A stretch of 64,000 nt of DNA from Eremophila alpestris peregrina (Eukaryota; Chordata; Aves; Passeriformes; Alaudidae). The DNA lies in the NCBI GenBank assembly GCA_009792885.1, contig WMCF01000055.1:3878848-3942847 (forward strand), in the 5' to 3' direction. Made by a program: the position numbers and the translations under genes. Under the pieces are notes generated by a model. It did no database searches and was not told the origin of the DNA. It saw only the letters and a list, made by a program, of their open reading frames with translations. Numbering within the stretch: the first letter of the stretch is position 1; each line of letters begins with the position of its first letter. This document shows, piece after piece, positions 1 to 13,908 of the stretch.

Positions 1-3000
1 ATCAGTAGCATACTGGACCCATGTTCTTTATATCATCTGATATATATTCTTTTTTCCTCCCTCTTTCTAATTCATTGTTTATGTTAAATAAGGTGGTCTG
101 GTATTTTCTTCCCAGATATTTTCTGCATTTTTTTCTCACTTTCAAAAGGTTATATGGTCTGATTCTAGACTATTTTAATTTATTTCTTGTGTGCTAAATA
201 TGTATTGGTCCTGAACTTTAGGCTGCTATAATTTTGGACTAAACTTTTCATTTAACAGGAAGTAGGTAAGGAGTGACACTAAGTAGCTGAGACACTCAAA
301 ATAAGTTAGATTAATGGAAAATTAGTGTTTTCCAAATAGAAATGAGCAGCAATACAAGGGTTTTAGAGCAATTTGTAACCCATATAAATTCTAAAACTTT
401 TTCAAATAGGAGAATGTAATATGTAGGGAATTCATTGAATGCTGTGGAAAAAAAAGACATTCCTCATCTTATTTGCTCACCTAATTAAAATTACATTGCT
501 GTGGGATATCTGAATATTCTATAGAAATGCCACAAATAAAATCAGAACTGCAAGAGGAATTAAGATCAATCATTGTGTGTTACTCCTACCACAGAAATTA
601 TGTGCTGTATGTGATCACTAGTCAACAGCCTAATAAAATTCACTTACTTCTTTATAATCCTGCAATTTTATTAGAATGTGTGATACATCTGGAGATACAT
701 AAGGCGTGTTTAATTGTACCCACTCACACCTTTTAATAAGATGAAACTTCTTAGCCATCCTTTTATATTTGTTATTAAAGTAGTAGGACTGCTAAATTAA
801 TGGAGGTTAATAAAAAAATCCCTAATGCCTAAGTCAAACTTTGCCAGTCCTGGATATGAAGAATTGATTTAAGTTGTGTTTGCTATAGACAGAGATAAAC
901 TCCATAAAGGGCACATTTTCATATTCCTACCTATGAATAAATTATTTTAAAGAGAACAAATGATTTAGACTGTTATCTCTGCTGAGCATCTGTGATCATG
1001 TGGGACATAATGAGCTCTTTCTCATGCAGACTGTACACTAAGGCATCACAGAAGGCACAGAAGGAATTTGGGACTCAATTTCTGATGTGCTAGAAATGTG
1101 ATGCTGTTACCTCGAGGGCTCCTCTAACCACATACAAGATTCACTAAATGCCATTACAGTGAATTTGGGAATAATCTTTAAAAAATTTTTAGGCCATAGT
1201 TTTAATTTCCAATCAGTACACTTTTATTAACAAGATTTGAATGCTTTGAGTTGACAAGTTTTCTTGAATAAATGGTTACTTTTTTTTTAATCAAATGAAA
1301 ACATTCAAATCTTCTTTTGTGTGTGCTTCTGGGTTGCAGTTTAAGCTCTCTCTGACAACAGAGAGAGTGTTCTGTGACACAGCATTATACTTTGCAATGA
1401 AATACACAAAGATCTCTCATACCAGGTGAAAAGAAAAGCTTATGTAGCCAAAATTGATATTTACCAGACAACAATAATTAAGGAAAAAAAAAAAGAAAAG
1501 GAGGGCGTGCTAAAAGTGATCTTCCCCTCTTTTGCAGTCCTTTTCAGTTTGTTTCTAGTCTTTTCCTTGTCACCAGTCTTGTGCCAGCAGAGAGCACATA
1601 ATCCCTGCATTTGCTTCTGTGTGTCTGTGAATGGGCTCAGACCTGGTGAAGAAGAAGCCAAGTGTTGCTGCCATTGCTGTACGGTGAGAGAGCATGTCTC
1701 GCATGTGAGCAATGAGTCTGTTTGCCTAGTTGTGTCAGGGCCCATGGATAAAGGTTTATTCCTGTAAATCTTAAAAAATAGGGGATTTGCTTAATTTGCA
1801 CATCATATGAGTGGTAAACGTTATATAGTCTTGAAAAGAGAATTAGTGTTAAATGAAAACGATAGCAATTTACAAATATTTTAGCTCAGTTCTTCAGCAG
1901 TGTGGTGATACACAAACCCTCAGCTCTCAGGTTCTGCTTTCCCATTTCCTATAGCTACCCCTTGCTTCCAAACACTCCCTCTTTCTCACATCTGAAGAAG
2001 AAATCACTTGAAAGACAGCTTTTAAGCAGCATGTCTGCATGCTGTTGTGCTGTTGTGAGAGTCAGGGAGGATGGGAGGCATATTGCTCTAACTGCACCAG
2101 TGGGTTTAAATTGAGTGCAGATGACAAGGAACTTGCCCTTTAGACACAGACATTGCCCTCAAATGCCAAAGCCTCATCTAAAGCACTTTTCAAAGTGGAA
2201 ATAATTTTATCCTTAGAGAAAGGGGAATTGTGTTCTGAAGCAATTTTTCATTTAATCTTCAAGATCATCATCAACTTTCATCTTTAAGTACTCCTTTGGT
2301 TTCTGACTGGAATCTTCAGTATTATTCTATTGAAAAGAAATGGACTTTCTAGTGCTTGGCTCAGTGTTCAGTTTGGTTTGCTTACCCAAACTTTGTATAG
2401 TACCTAATTTATAGGTCGTGTAACCTTCAAAGAGGTGCTAAAATAAAAATAAAAAGCACCTTCAAGCAAAGATGATGCAACATTACATGACAATGATTAT
2501 CAATAGAAGAATCATTCGTGCCTCCACTTTGTTGAAAGATAGGAAATGTTTTTGGGTTTGTTTTTGTTGTCGTTTGCTATCCTGTAACAAGCATTCAGTA
2601 GAATGCTTGAATGTATTTCAGTCAGCTTTTGGTGCAGAAACTAATGTTTCCTAGTCAAAACATAAAGATGCAGCTGTTAAATGTCTGAGCTTAAATATGA
2701 AGCTCAGCTTGCTATATTGCTTTAAACGTGACAAGAAAATTAAAACACAGAAAGTTAAACACAGAAAAGCTTTAGAATGAGAAATATAAGAATAAAAATA
2801 TAATAAATTGGTATAACATATGTAGCTAAGTTATCCCTAATGCTGTCTACACTTTAAAAATATATGGAGTACACATCAGCCATCTCTTTGCAAATCTATA
2901 TGATGCTGTGAACAAGATATCATTCCACACATTTTGGCTAGATTTTCCTTGTACAGAACCTGATGATTACATGTTAAATTATATAAAAGGTTACATCAGG

Positions 3001-3343
3001 TTATATAAGCATTTGCACCACAAAATAATTCTACACAACAAAATGCATTTCAAAGTCATTTTCTTGAACAATGTAGAATAGAGGATCAGAGCTGCTCAGC
3101 AAGTCCCAGTCATCCTGTGCAACACATTCCACATCAAAAACAGGTAGTGTGGGCTTTTTTCTTTTCAGTTTTGCTTTGAACACTTGAGGTGAAAACCTTG
3201 CCCTTTTGAAGTCATCATTAGGAGTTAATCCAGCATGAAAATAGAGTCTGCGAAGGTTGGATCCCAAGAGACTAGGGATTTGTCTCTCCCTCACAAGCCA
3301 GTTTCTTCAGCTTTTGTAGATGGGGTATATGTAACTTTTTAAA
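1..3343. other. Unique AT-rich non-coding DNA
   Basis: I see no gene in this stretch. The open frames are 60-113 codons long, match no family I recognise, and overlap on opposite strands at 1426-1767, the usual pattern of chance frames. Homopolymer runs occur near 1270 (T) and 1483 (A). One minus-strand open frame ending in TAG at 3031 reads like protein but has no ATG start; it is discussed under findings. I recognise no repeat family here, although old diverged elements could be missed by eye. Confidence 0.6.
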
Positions 3344-3423
3344 ATCTTTCTTTCTTTCTCTCTTTCTTTCTCTAGAAATCTTTTTCTCTCTCTTTCTCTC
3401 TCTTTCTTTCTCTCTTCCTCTAT
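3344..3423. repeat. Pyrimidine-rich low-complexity tract (CTTT/CTCT)n
   Basis: About 80 bases are almost entirely C and T on the plus strand, built from imperfect CTTT and CTCT units and broken once by TAGAAA near 3373-3378. The complementary strand is a purine tract. This is an ordinary degenerate microsatellite. Long polypurine/polypyrimidine tracts can form triplex DNA in vitro, but nothing here shows that this one does. The open frame on the minus strand here (Arg/Glu/Lys-rich, 3307-3501) is a by-product of the repeat, not a gene. Confidence 0.9.
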
Positions 3424-6400
3424 GTTCTCAGTGTGATACTTCATGGAACAGTTAAACATGTTCTGCTGTTTATGTTCTCTATTTTCCTTGTCTGAATACA
3501 ATGACTAATGATATCTAAAAAAACTTAAATGTTAAAGGGAAAGCAAGTAAGTGCATTTAAAAGGGATATATACAGAAAGAGCAGAACTTTGAATTTATCA
3601 CAAGCTCTTAGTTATGATGAATTACAGAATGTTGTCAGAATGTGTTTGAATGCTATCATAAAGTTTTAATGAAATATCAGTTTGGTAAATGATAACATGG
3701 TATTTTCATTGTTTAGAGCATGCTACCCACAAGCAGAAACACTTCATTTAGGCTCATGCTTACAAGGTACAATTAGATAGTCATGTGACCCAGTGTAAGT
3801 GCACACTCTCATTTTGTGGTAACCAGGAAAGTGTGGCCTTGGCTTTACCCTTTGCATTGTTTGAAACAAGGTGGAGCAGACCAAGGGCTTGTTTTTGAAA
3901 AGGATAAATTCAACTAGCTCTCCAGCTGGGCCCTAGGGGTTTTAAAGGCTACAAAAGGCTGCGAAGTCTGGGATCTGATGGGTGTATCTTCTGCTGATAG
4001 CAATCACGGTTGATAGAGGTTTGCAGTTCAGAGACTATTTATTATGTGCAAGAAGGAGAAGAAACTAGTTGACTCTGAAGTGTTTGTTCTACAGGAAGAA
4101 AAAATGCTGGTTTGTGCACAATGAGTTCCATATGTGCTTTTACCTGCAGTATGCTGTAATTTTGGGCAAAATAGGAAAAAAATTAGTAATAATTAAAAGT
4201 CGAATGCAAAAACCACGGTTTTATCTAATGCCACATCAACAAGAGCCAACTTGTAAAGTATTAATCCCTTGAGAGAGAGCAGCTCTAGTTCTCCTACCTT
4301 GATATTTCACAAATTTTGTTTCTTATTATTCTTCTCCCTTTGCATGTAAGAATGAAAACTGAAGTATTTATCTCCCTGACCCATTCTGCTGAGGACTTGG
4401 GATTACCATAAAATTGTTGTCTGCAGTGGTCCCACATTACAGCAGAAAGTTTTTGTCCAAGCTGATCTTTGAATTGTTGGTGAGGAGAAAGCAAAAATCT
4501 CCTCCCAATCCAGCCACGTTTTCTGGACAGTCTATAAGAAAAAAAAAAAGAAAAAAAAAGTAGAAATTCCAGCAACACCCCCAGGTTTGATTAAATCAAT
4601 GCATATGACAGCATCCCAAATGCACAGCCATTCTAGTCCCAAAATAGACATTATCAGAGGAAATAAGGGGGAAATCAGACAGAGAAAAAGAGAAGGGTAA
4701 AACAGATCTTGCTTTATTTTCTGAAAATACAAAATCTTTGTGCAGAGAACTTCAGTGAGCTCATTGCATGGCTGGGCATCCAGCCAAGAAAAATCCAAAT
4801 CTCTGAGAGTTCACTGACGATAGAAACACAATTAAAAATAGAGGATGAGGAAAACGTTATAGGAATAAAAATTTTGGAGTTTTTTCTTGATGTCTTGTGT
4901 CCTTTTTCTATGTTGGTGGAAAAGCATAGAAAGCACAACCATAGTACAGCATTTCTTTGACTGATATTCTTTCTCATATCATGAGAGATCAGGTTTTTTT
5001 ACTGAAAAATGCCTCGAATTCTTCATAAGCTTATGGTTGTGGAAATGGGGCCACAAGAGAACAATTTGGACTGAAAATTATGAAAAATTTGTCACGAAGC
5101 ACAGATAAATCTTACTGTTGCTGAAATACCCTTGATAGTATCAGTCTTGTAACTTTTGTACTTTTTTATGTTGAAACAAGCTCTTTCCCTCTCTCACTTT
5201 TGCAATGTGTTTAATTATTATAGTGAATATTGACTTAGTGTGTTCGTTGTCATGTCTTATGTCTTATTTTTTCTTTTTGTCATTTCATCTGATGATTGCT
5301 GCTTTAGTTCTGCTTCCCTTGATGCTAGATCCTTATTAGCTGTCAGTGTTTACTTCCAGAGTAAAACTGTCAATGTATTTTATTTACAAGTTTTGACCTT
5401 ACTGAATACTTATTCAGTACTACTTAGTGCCAAATTTTTTGTGGAAGAGCTCATGAACAATGACATCATGGACTAGAATTTTTTTTTTTCCTAAACCCAT
5501 ATCTTTTTTCTTTTGGCCTACTTATGAAATGGATAACTGTTTGTTTATCAGCCTACTCTACATAATTAATAAAAACATTTTTCAGTACCATGAGGCACAT
5601 AAAATTCCAAACACTAGAGTAACTGTACCACCAAAGAACAAATGAAAACAACCTAATTTTCATGGAGCTTCATGTGAGACTTCTTATGAACCCATATTAA
5701 GTTTGTTTATTAAAAAAACCCCAAACAACTGCACAACCTCCCTGTCCTTTTAACTAACCAAAATCTCAAGGCTTCTATGGGCAAAACAGGAAATGAGATT
5801 ATTGAAAATGTACTTTTCAGATTTTCTTTGGTAAACATCAAATCTTACTTTAGCAATATATTGATACAGAGAATATTTATTGTTCTCTTGCTAATGATTT
5901 GCTTGAATGCAAACAGAATTTTGATAAATAATTATAGTTTTTTTAAGAAAATAAATTAGCTGAGACTTGTGAAAAAGCTGTCTTTACAGTAAGGGCACAC
6001 TGTTGTGTGCACAGCAAAAATGCATTTTTCTCCATATGTTTTACACATGCATTTTAAGAAATCTTTGTCTAAATTTACTTTACAGAATATTGTTTCTATA
6101 GTAAAGACCACAGTGGCTATATTTATGCAATACTTGGCTATGATCTGTTTTGTAATATAAGTTGTCTCAGGTGATTCGCTCTCATTGATTTTTTTTCATT
6201 GACACAATAGATAAGAATGGTGAAATATTTTACAACCAATTTTCAAAATCTTGACCCAGCCTATTTAGTAAAATATTTTCATGCCTTCACAGAACTTATT
6301 TTTCACTAATAAGTAGAGGCATAAATTGGGAGTTTAAAGGGCAGCTGCTTCCTAAAAATATTCAGCAAGAGAAACCACTCCAATGAAGAACACTCAGCAA

Positions 6401-9400
6401 CAGGGGCAGCATCTATGTAAATTTTTTCTTTTCTTTCTAGTCTCAAATCCCTACTTTTGCCCCTATTCTTACATGGAAATTTGATTTTCCTGAATACAAA
6501 TAGTATTTATATTTTAATTAGCTCCTTTTTGGTCTTACATTTGTTGTCTCCTTAAGCAAATCCATTGGTCTGCTGTCTATTTTCAGTCTTATGGCCTTAG
6601 CACCCTAAGGAATTTTCTTCCTGAACTATAAAAATGCTACACAGACCCAGGAAAACAGCTCAAGGTTAACACCTTTTCATTTTTCCTCTGCTCACCTGAG
6701 TTGTCTGTGCCTGTTTACTACAAGAGATCAGTGGGGTGACAAAATGGTAAGACCTGCTTAGGCCTTCCAAATGGCTAAAGCCTTGCTGAGTCCTCTCTCG
6801 CTCCCTCCTTATATCACTGGATTTATAGGTAGACAGGAGAGCTGATATTTCTAAGGGAAAAATTGTGAAGGGAAATTGTCTTCATAGACATCAGTGGCAT
6901 ATATGTGAAAACTGAATTTCTGCCTCTGCTTTCTTGTAAAAGAGGGTGTGGTAAGGGGCAGAGGAGAATGACTTCAGATCAGGCCTTGACAAGAGTGCAC
7001 GATTCTTGTGAATTTGGTTTGCTGCATGTTAGTAACAAAAGGCACTCTTCTCTGTGCCGTTCTTAAGAGTTTTTATTTAAACTTCTTTTAGTCTACACTT
7101 CCTTTGCATCATTGCAAAATTAATGGCAAAGGAAAGGACATTATAATGGAAAAAAAAAAACCAAACCAAGATAAGAAAAACACATATCTTAAAAATTAAG
7201 TGGAAAATGTAGTAGTAGCTGTAAGAAAAAGAGGTAGTAAGAGACATTCTTCTGGTGACCAAAAAGCCCCAGAAATATTTCCATTGCTGCTGTCACACTG
7301 TGTTGTGCATGGGAGTGAAGAGTAAAAAAAAGAAAAAAAATTCCTTGAAGTGCTTTTTTTTTTTTTCTTTTCTAATTTTGAAAGCACTTTCTGTTTTTCT
7401 GTTGTTATTTCTAAGTAATAACGGCTTACAAGGAGCCGTAGATATCAAGGTGCTTAAAATAGACATTAGTTTTTCTTTTCTATATATGAGCAACCTGAGA
7501 AGCAGGGAAGTAACAATTCTCAACTAAAGTGACCTGCAGAGTCAGTGCTGGCTGGAATCAAGAAGACAATCAACCACACCAGCTGGGAAACATATAGTTC
7601 TGTTGAAAACAAAAACATAGGGAAATGGAATTGGGAGAAAGCCAATTTTTGTCAGTCTTTCACAAAAAGTGAACAAGGGGCCACAACTCAGAAAATCAAA
7701 TACTTTCTGAAGGTCTGGACAGGAAGCACCTTTTCTTTCAGAATTTGTAAATTATGCAGCTCAGCAGTCTTGCTCCACCCACAATCCTTTGCTGTGATGG
7801 GGACATTTGTCATCAACTCCAGTTGCGCTGTTTTGAAGGGTTCAAATCATTGGCTTATTTTTACTTGAAAATAATTGTGTATTTAATAGATGAACTTTGG
7901 AAAACTCTTACTGTCATGACAAATTAGGTACATTTTTTAGAGACTGGTGCATGGGTGCCAAAATATCCACGAATGTTTTGAAACATCCAGGAAAGTTTTA
8001 ATTTTTTATTTGATATGACTTTGGTGAATGATAGACAATAGTAATGGTTGACTCGGATCCAGCAAAAGTTTAAAATGAGAGTAATTGTTTTACTTTGATA
8101 ATAATCAAAGTTAGTATCTTTTTAAAAAGTTCTTGAGTGCTCTGGATGTCCACTGTTTTCTGATGAGTGAATGGTCATCAGAAATGACCAGGACTGTCAG
8201 TGTAGGAAGGTAGATAGTCTAATTAGAGGTTTAAACTAGGAAAGGACAGATCCCTGAGAACCGAGGGAGAGCTCAGCTATCCATAGTACAGAGGGCCAGT
8301 ATTTGCCATTTGCCATAACAAATGTATCTGATTTAAAACAGGAAAGATAAGTATTTATGCATCAGCAATGTAAAAACTGTGATTTTTTTTTGTCACTTCA
8401 GATAATGGAATTGATGCCAGAAACTGAAAATAAATATAAAAGAGGTTAAAACAATATAAAAATACGACTGGTTGTCTATATATTCTTTAAATTGCAATTA
8501 TAAATGATAAGCAAGACAGAATCGGTTTTATTAGAACTAATAGCAAATGCACAGAGTATGCTGCTGGTGGATAAAATTCGAAAGTAGCCTCAGAGTGAAA
8601 TTGGTCCAGAAGGGAAGGACAGAAAAAATTTGCTCTGTCCTTCAGTTCTTGTGGAGTTTGGTTAAAACTCAAGAACTTTTAAGTGGCTGCCTGCTAATAG
8701 ATAATTTATGGAGAGCAAAAGATCTATGTATTTAATTGAATTCATGTTGCAAGGCTCTTGGCAGCAGACCACAAAACACCAAGTTCAATGGGTTAATATA
8801 CATTCACGTTCAGGTGGGGACGCCCAGGTACCTGCCCTGGCAGGGAAGGTTTTTTGCACGGTCATTTGTAACACTGTGGATGTGTTATGTGCAGTCTTCT
8901 GGTGGAAGGCCTCAGAAATGAGTCTGGGGATGCTTCAGGGGTCTTTGATGGTTTGTGACCCTTTCTAAGACATGATTGCTGATTCTCATGTCAGTGTTTT
9001 TGAGCCAGTTATGCACCATCAGAAGGGGTGAAAACCCTTGGGCTTCCATCTGAATTTCCTGATACCTCTCCTGGGGGGTAGTTTTACACCTGAGCTGGTT
9101 GTGCAAGGGAGGACATAGGCATGGTAAAAAGCAGTATCCCAGCTCCTCAGGATATGATCAGCCTTGTCCTTTCCCTGGCTCAAAGCCCAGCTTGTTGCCA
9201 AATAAATGTTGGTTTATCATTGTCACCACACATCAATAATCTCCTCTTCCCCTTTGGTTAGTGGTGCAAACCTGTCCACAGCAAGACACCCTGATGATTT
9301 TGCAAATGGCTGATTGTTCTGAGTCATTAACGTTCAACGCTTCAATCTCTCACACAACTGTGTCTCTGCTTTTCTTTTATTCGTGCTTTTTTTGAGGAAA

Positions 9401-12400
9401 GTCATATAACCAAAGTCTACTTCAAGACAAATGTGAAAATCCCCTTGACATACTTCAGCTATTTGAACATGTAGAACCACAGCAAATTTCAGCTTTTTTA
9501 TTAGTCCATGTAAGAGTCCATGAAAGGTCATCCTGGAATTTCAAAACTGGTTCATAAATTCTCCTCCATATGTGGTGATTACCTATTTCTTAGTTTACTG
9601 TACTGTGTATTGTAAGGACTTACAGTCCTGATACACGGGTATCAGGTAACAACACAAGTTGTTCCTATTCTTCCCTAAGGTGTAATTACAGTGATTACTG
9701 TTGACTTGCTAAACAGCAACATCAGTAACATTTTTGGTTTTGCTGATAATTTCTTAATCTGGAACCCTGAACAGTCCTGAAGTGCTGAGCAAATCTTTTA
9801 ACACTATATAAATATTAACTTATTTTAAAAAATAACTAAGGATGCCTTTCAACATTAAAAGCTACTTGGCAGCAATATTGGGTTACAATATTTCATTCCC
9901 ACTCATTGTTCCTGCCCAAAGCAATATTGTGAAGAGAACTGGTCTGGGATCCAACTAAAGTATTTCCATCTTAAGGAAAAAAATGACAATTGTGTTGTTG
10001 GATGCCTGGGTCCATTATCTGCTATGGTTGAGGGCTGCCCACAGACGTGGTTCTTTCTCACATGTAGGGAAAAGAACTGTACTGCTTAACATTCTGAAGC
10101 CACTTCTGAAGACTTTTTGTCAATTATTTAACTGATGCTACAGACCACGTTACTGAGAAGTATCACTTTGATCCGTGTTGTGTAGCAATAGCCAGTTTCT
10201 TTGTATAAACACTTCCTTAAGAATGCCTGTAAATTAGACATTCAAATATTTACGATCATGGCAGACTGTAAAATAAAGATGTTTTAGACTGTGCAGTATC
10301 TTCCCACAGAGACTTCACACAATCAAAGTAAAAGGGCTGGGGCAACAATTTGACTTAAGACCTGGGAAGGGAGAGAGGGACTAGAGGTATTGGTGTCAGC
10401 AGGGGGTTCATAATCTGAATAAACTTTCAAATGGAAACGGTATGGAAAAGCTCTGTATCTTGAGGGCAGAACAGCTTTATTGTTTGAAGTAGTTTATTTG
10501 GTCTGTTATGGCTTTCTCTGCAGAACAAAATTACCAGTGTCTGCTGGCTAAATGGAAAACACTTGGATCATAAAAATATCAAATGAATCTCTTTGGCAAC
10601 CACGAGAAATCTACACATATTTATGCGACTGTTATTTTTTCTCGTGTTTTATACTGTCTGGAAATATAGCCTGAAGCTTCTTTACATCTCTTGGAAAGAA
10701 CTAGCATTCAGATCCTTGCTGCAAAAATACCTTACTTAGTAGAGGTTAATTTTTATTAAGTTCTTTGAAGGGTTTTATTTGCTCCTTCATAATGATTTTT
10801 GTATTAGAAGAGACCTATTTATTCATAGCAAACACAGATGTTGGGAGGAAGGCCCTAATTCTGCTTTCTAGTAGCCATCAAGCTTATTGAATTAGCAAAT
10901 ATGGAACAGATTGTGCATTTGTTTTCAATGTTTTAAAGTGAGAGTATTTAATACCTGCCTCAGAGCCTTTAGATCCTAGAGAAAAAGTGAGCTGCTAATG
11001 AATTTCTGATTGTTTAGAAGGCTTAAAATACAGCACAGTGCAGCTTGCAAACATGGGATTTCCCAACTTCTTAAAATGACCCTTTGCATATTTTCTATAT
11101 AAAAGAAAATCTAACTAAAGAGAATTATTTCTGCTAACAGACTCAGAGGAGGCCTTTTCTATAAGGTGATAGATGTGTCTCTTTCTTGCATAGGTCATGT
11201 GTCCTGAGAAGAAAAAAAAAATCTTTGCTGCAACTTATATTTAATCTTTTTTGTTCAGTACTATTGTTTTGCAACAGATACAAAGATGTTATGTGACTTA
11301 CAGATATGATCTCGCCTTCCTTCTAGACAAAATAATAAGCCAAACACAGCAGAATCATCTTAGACACCCACTGATTTTATTAAGGTCAGTGACAATATGG
11401 CTCTAAATCTAAGAAATATTTTTTTGTTAGGGTTTTTTCTCCACAGACTTTTCTCAATTGATTTAAAGGCTCCAAATGCTTAATATAGCTACCAAAATTA
11501 ATTTGCTGTGTCTTATTTCTACTACCAGATTTTCTAGTCACTTGGAGAACTTTCCATAGAAATTGTCTTAGTGGTTGCAAGTAATCTTGTTTTTTATCTG
11601 ATGCTCCTTCTATCACTCTTGGCTTCTTCAAAAGAATTTGCTCTTTCACTACAGGTACTTGCTTTAAAGCTGTAAATTTTGTATTTAAGGAATATGTGTT
11701 AGAAAGATCTCGACTGATGGAACAGCTACTTTTATTTGAGGGCATGAAAAGTATTTATCCTTAGAGAAGAAAGAAGATAGGAATTAAAACCTTTAAAATT
11801 ATTTGAGATTGCAGTTCTATATCAAGGTGTGCACAGGTGTTGGAACAACCTCACATGGGCCACTTAGGAAAGCTACTTGCAATGTAATATCACTTTCTGA
11901 ACACTTTTGATCAAATGCCTATATCTGAGCATCTGTGTCTTTATACAGTAAATGTGTGTTGTCCAGTTCTTCTGCACACTCATGTTATTTGTCCCAAATA
12001 GCTACTTCTTTTTGATTGCCAAGACTGCTCATTTTGCTGTGAGGACAACATTTCTCATTAGTGTTGATCAAGAAGAAGATGGTTGAGAAGCCAGGTAGCA
12101 CCTGGCTCTGTACACCCTAATAACCTTACAATAACTCCTAAAATTTATGAGGATATTTCTGCCTTTTTGATTACAAAACATTATGAAGATAAGGTATTTT
12201 CATTTTTCATTTGTGAGTGTAGCTGGGGAGGCATTCTGGGAAGCTTAGTGAGCTGAAGAACAAAAGTGTGTACTGTCACTTACAATGGAGCCATGTGCTG
12301 CATCTGAAAGACAATCAAACTTCCTCCATCTGGTGTCCTCTGGAAGACAGAGGATCCCTTCAGAGCTGTGCCTCTTTAGAGACAAAATGCGTTGTCCCTG

Positions 12401-13876
12401 GCTCTCACATCCTTTGTTCTGGCTTTTGTGATCTTCATTCTCTGTGTTCCCTCAAAAAATCTCTGTGCTTCTGTGATTTATAGATGAAAACATATTCTCC
12501 TGATATAGCTGGAGCTTGATCCCTTAACTGCTTTTAAAAGTTGAATGAAGGCTTTCAGCTTGTGAAAGAACGTGACTGGTTGCCAGGGGAAGTTTTTCAG
12601 CATAAGCTTCATTTTCCACTCAACCCAAAGCCCTGGAAGGAAGAAGCCAGTCACACAGGATCTGTAAGTAACTCTGATTTTTAAACTTACCCAACAATTA
12701 CAAAAATAGAGCCCAGTATTATGAAGAAACATGCCAATTTAGCTATGTCTTCATCCAGGAGAAACACATTTCTAGAAACATGTGGGTGGTGAGAAGTATT
12801 TTTGGAAAACATTGCCATTCAAAGTGTAAGTTTGCATCACTTTATGTGGCAGATTTTGCTGCTGTTGGACAAAAAGGTGGATATAATTTTGAAGTTTTTC
12901 TGCTATCTAACAGGATTTTGGTCTTTTCTCGGTTTTATATGTTCATTCACAAGTTAGGAGATCTTTTGTTTTGAGGAAGGTTTAATGATTGCTTTAGCTT
13001 AAAACAAAGGGTATGTAGCAGTGTGTACTGGAACACTGCTGTCAATTAAATCAACTTGTCCCATGTCCTCTTCTCTGCCACAGATCCAAAAAGAAGAGGA
13101 TCAATAATGTAATAACTTTCTCTTTTGGAGCTTCTGATTTTCTTTCCTTTTGCTGCAAATTTTACAAACAAATGTTTTGCTTCTCTAACCATCTATAAAA
13201 ACATCTCTACCTACAAATGGGCAAAACCATTTTTTTGGTTGTAACTTACACAATTATGTTTCAGTTTCATTAGCAAAAACTGCCAGCTTCTAGAAAAAAA
13301 AAGCCTAATCTTTGGACCTGAATGTAAATATGATATCCAGAGATATTATTTCACATTTATGATATTATTTATTCAGTGTAAAAAAATAATTCCTAGAACT
13401 TAAACTGCAGTAATATCAGTGCAGTTCAGCTTAATTTTCTCTTTGCTCCCTTCCCTTTTTCTATTGGAAAACCAGAAAGGGATAAAGTGAAGCAATTGCA
13501 TTTTGCAGAAAATTGCCTTGCTGATTCTATATTTACAGCCTTTATTAACCTGACAGGGAAGAGTGCATATCCAGCAAATCAAGGACAGGGTTGAAAATGT
13601 CAAAGTTGTGGCGCATAATACCATAATTACCAAAGTATGTCAGGTATCATTAAAAGTTTAATGGTTCCCTCTTATGGAAAGTACAGTAATAAGAACAGGA
13701 AATACACAAAATTAATTTTTTTAATGCCAAAAATAATAATGAGGTGAGATGATTACATCCAATTTGCAGTATCAAATTTGTCATTTCCCAATGGACTAGA
13801 CCAGTACTTTTAGTAGCATAATTAAATCAGTGGTAGCAATTCCTCCTCCCTTTCTCCATCTGCTCAGAAGAGGGAA
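3424..13876. other. Unique AT-rich non-coding DNA, no gene recognised
   Basis: This is ten kilobases without a recognisable gene, RNA or dated repeat. Open frames reach 119 codons (minus strand, 11386-11745) and 107 codons (plus, 7545-7868); neither shows a known domain. The stretch 8750-9210 is somewhat richer in G+C and ends with an AATAAA-containing segment near 9201. That would suit an old LTR or retroposon, but I cannot name a family or find paired ends. The rest is plain AT-rich sequence. Confidence 0.55.
7328..7371. repeat. A-run/T-run inverted repeat
   Basis: An A-rich arm at 7328-7340, interrupted by a single G at 7332, is complementary to a T-rich arm at 7359-7371, interrupted by a C at 7367. 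Because the G and C fall at pairing positions, the 13-bp stem is perfect, with an 18-base loop. The likely origin is two homopolymer runs that happen to face each other. It has no gene context and no sign of being a functional terminator. Confidence 0.6.
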
Positions 13877-13908
13877 AATTTAATGGAAAGAGAATTTAAT
13901 GGCAAGGG
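13877..13908. repeat. Two-copy 16-bp tandem duplication
   Basis: AATTTAATGGAAAGAG (13877-13892) is followed directly by AATTTAATGGCAAGGG (13893-13908), matching at 14 of 16 positions. A third partial start, AATTT, follows at 13909. This looks like a small slippage duplication. No function is implied. Confidence 0.8.

Noticed and set aside
3307..3501. Arg/Glu-rich minus-strand frame as a charged coiled-coil protein
   Set aside because: It is the translation of the pyrimidine-rich CTTT/CTCT tract on the opposite strand.
8157..8184. Inverted repeat TTTCTGATGA/TCATCAGAAA as a functional hairpin
   Set aside because: A 10-bp stem with an 8-base loop is expected several times by chance in this window, and it has no context.
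8750..9210. An LTR or other retroposon
   Set aside because: Slightly higher G+C and an AATAAA near 9201 are suggestive, but I found no paired ends, target duplication or family wording.
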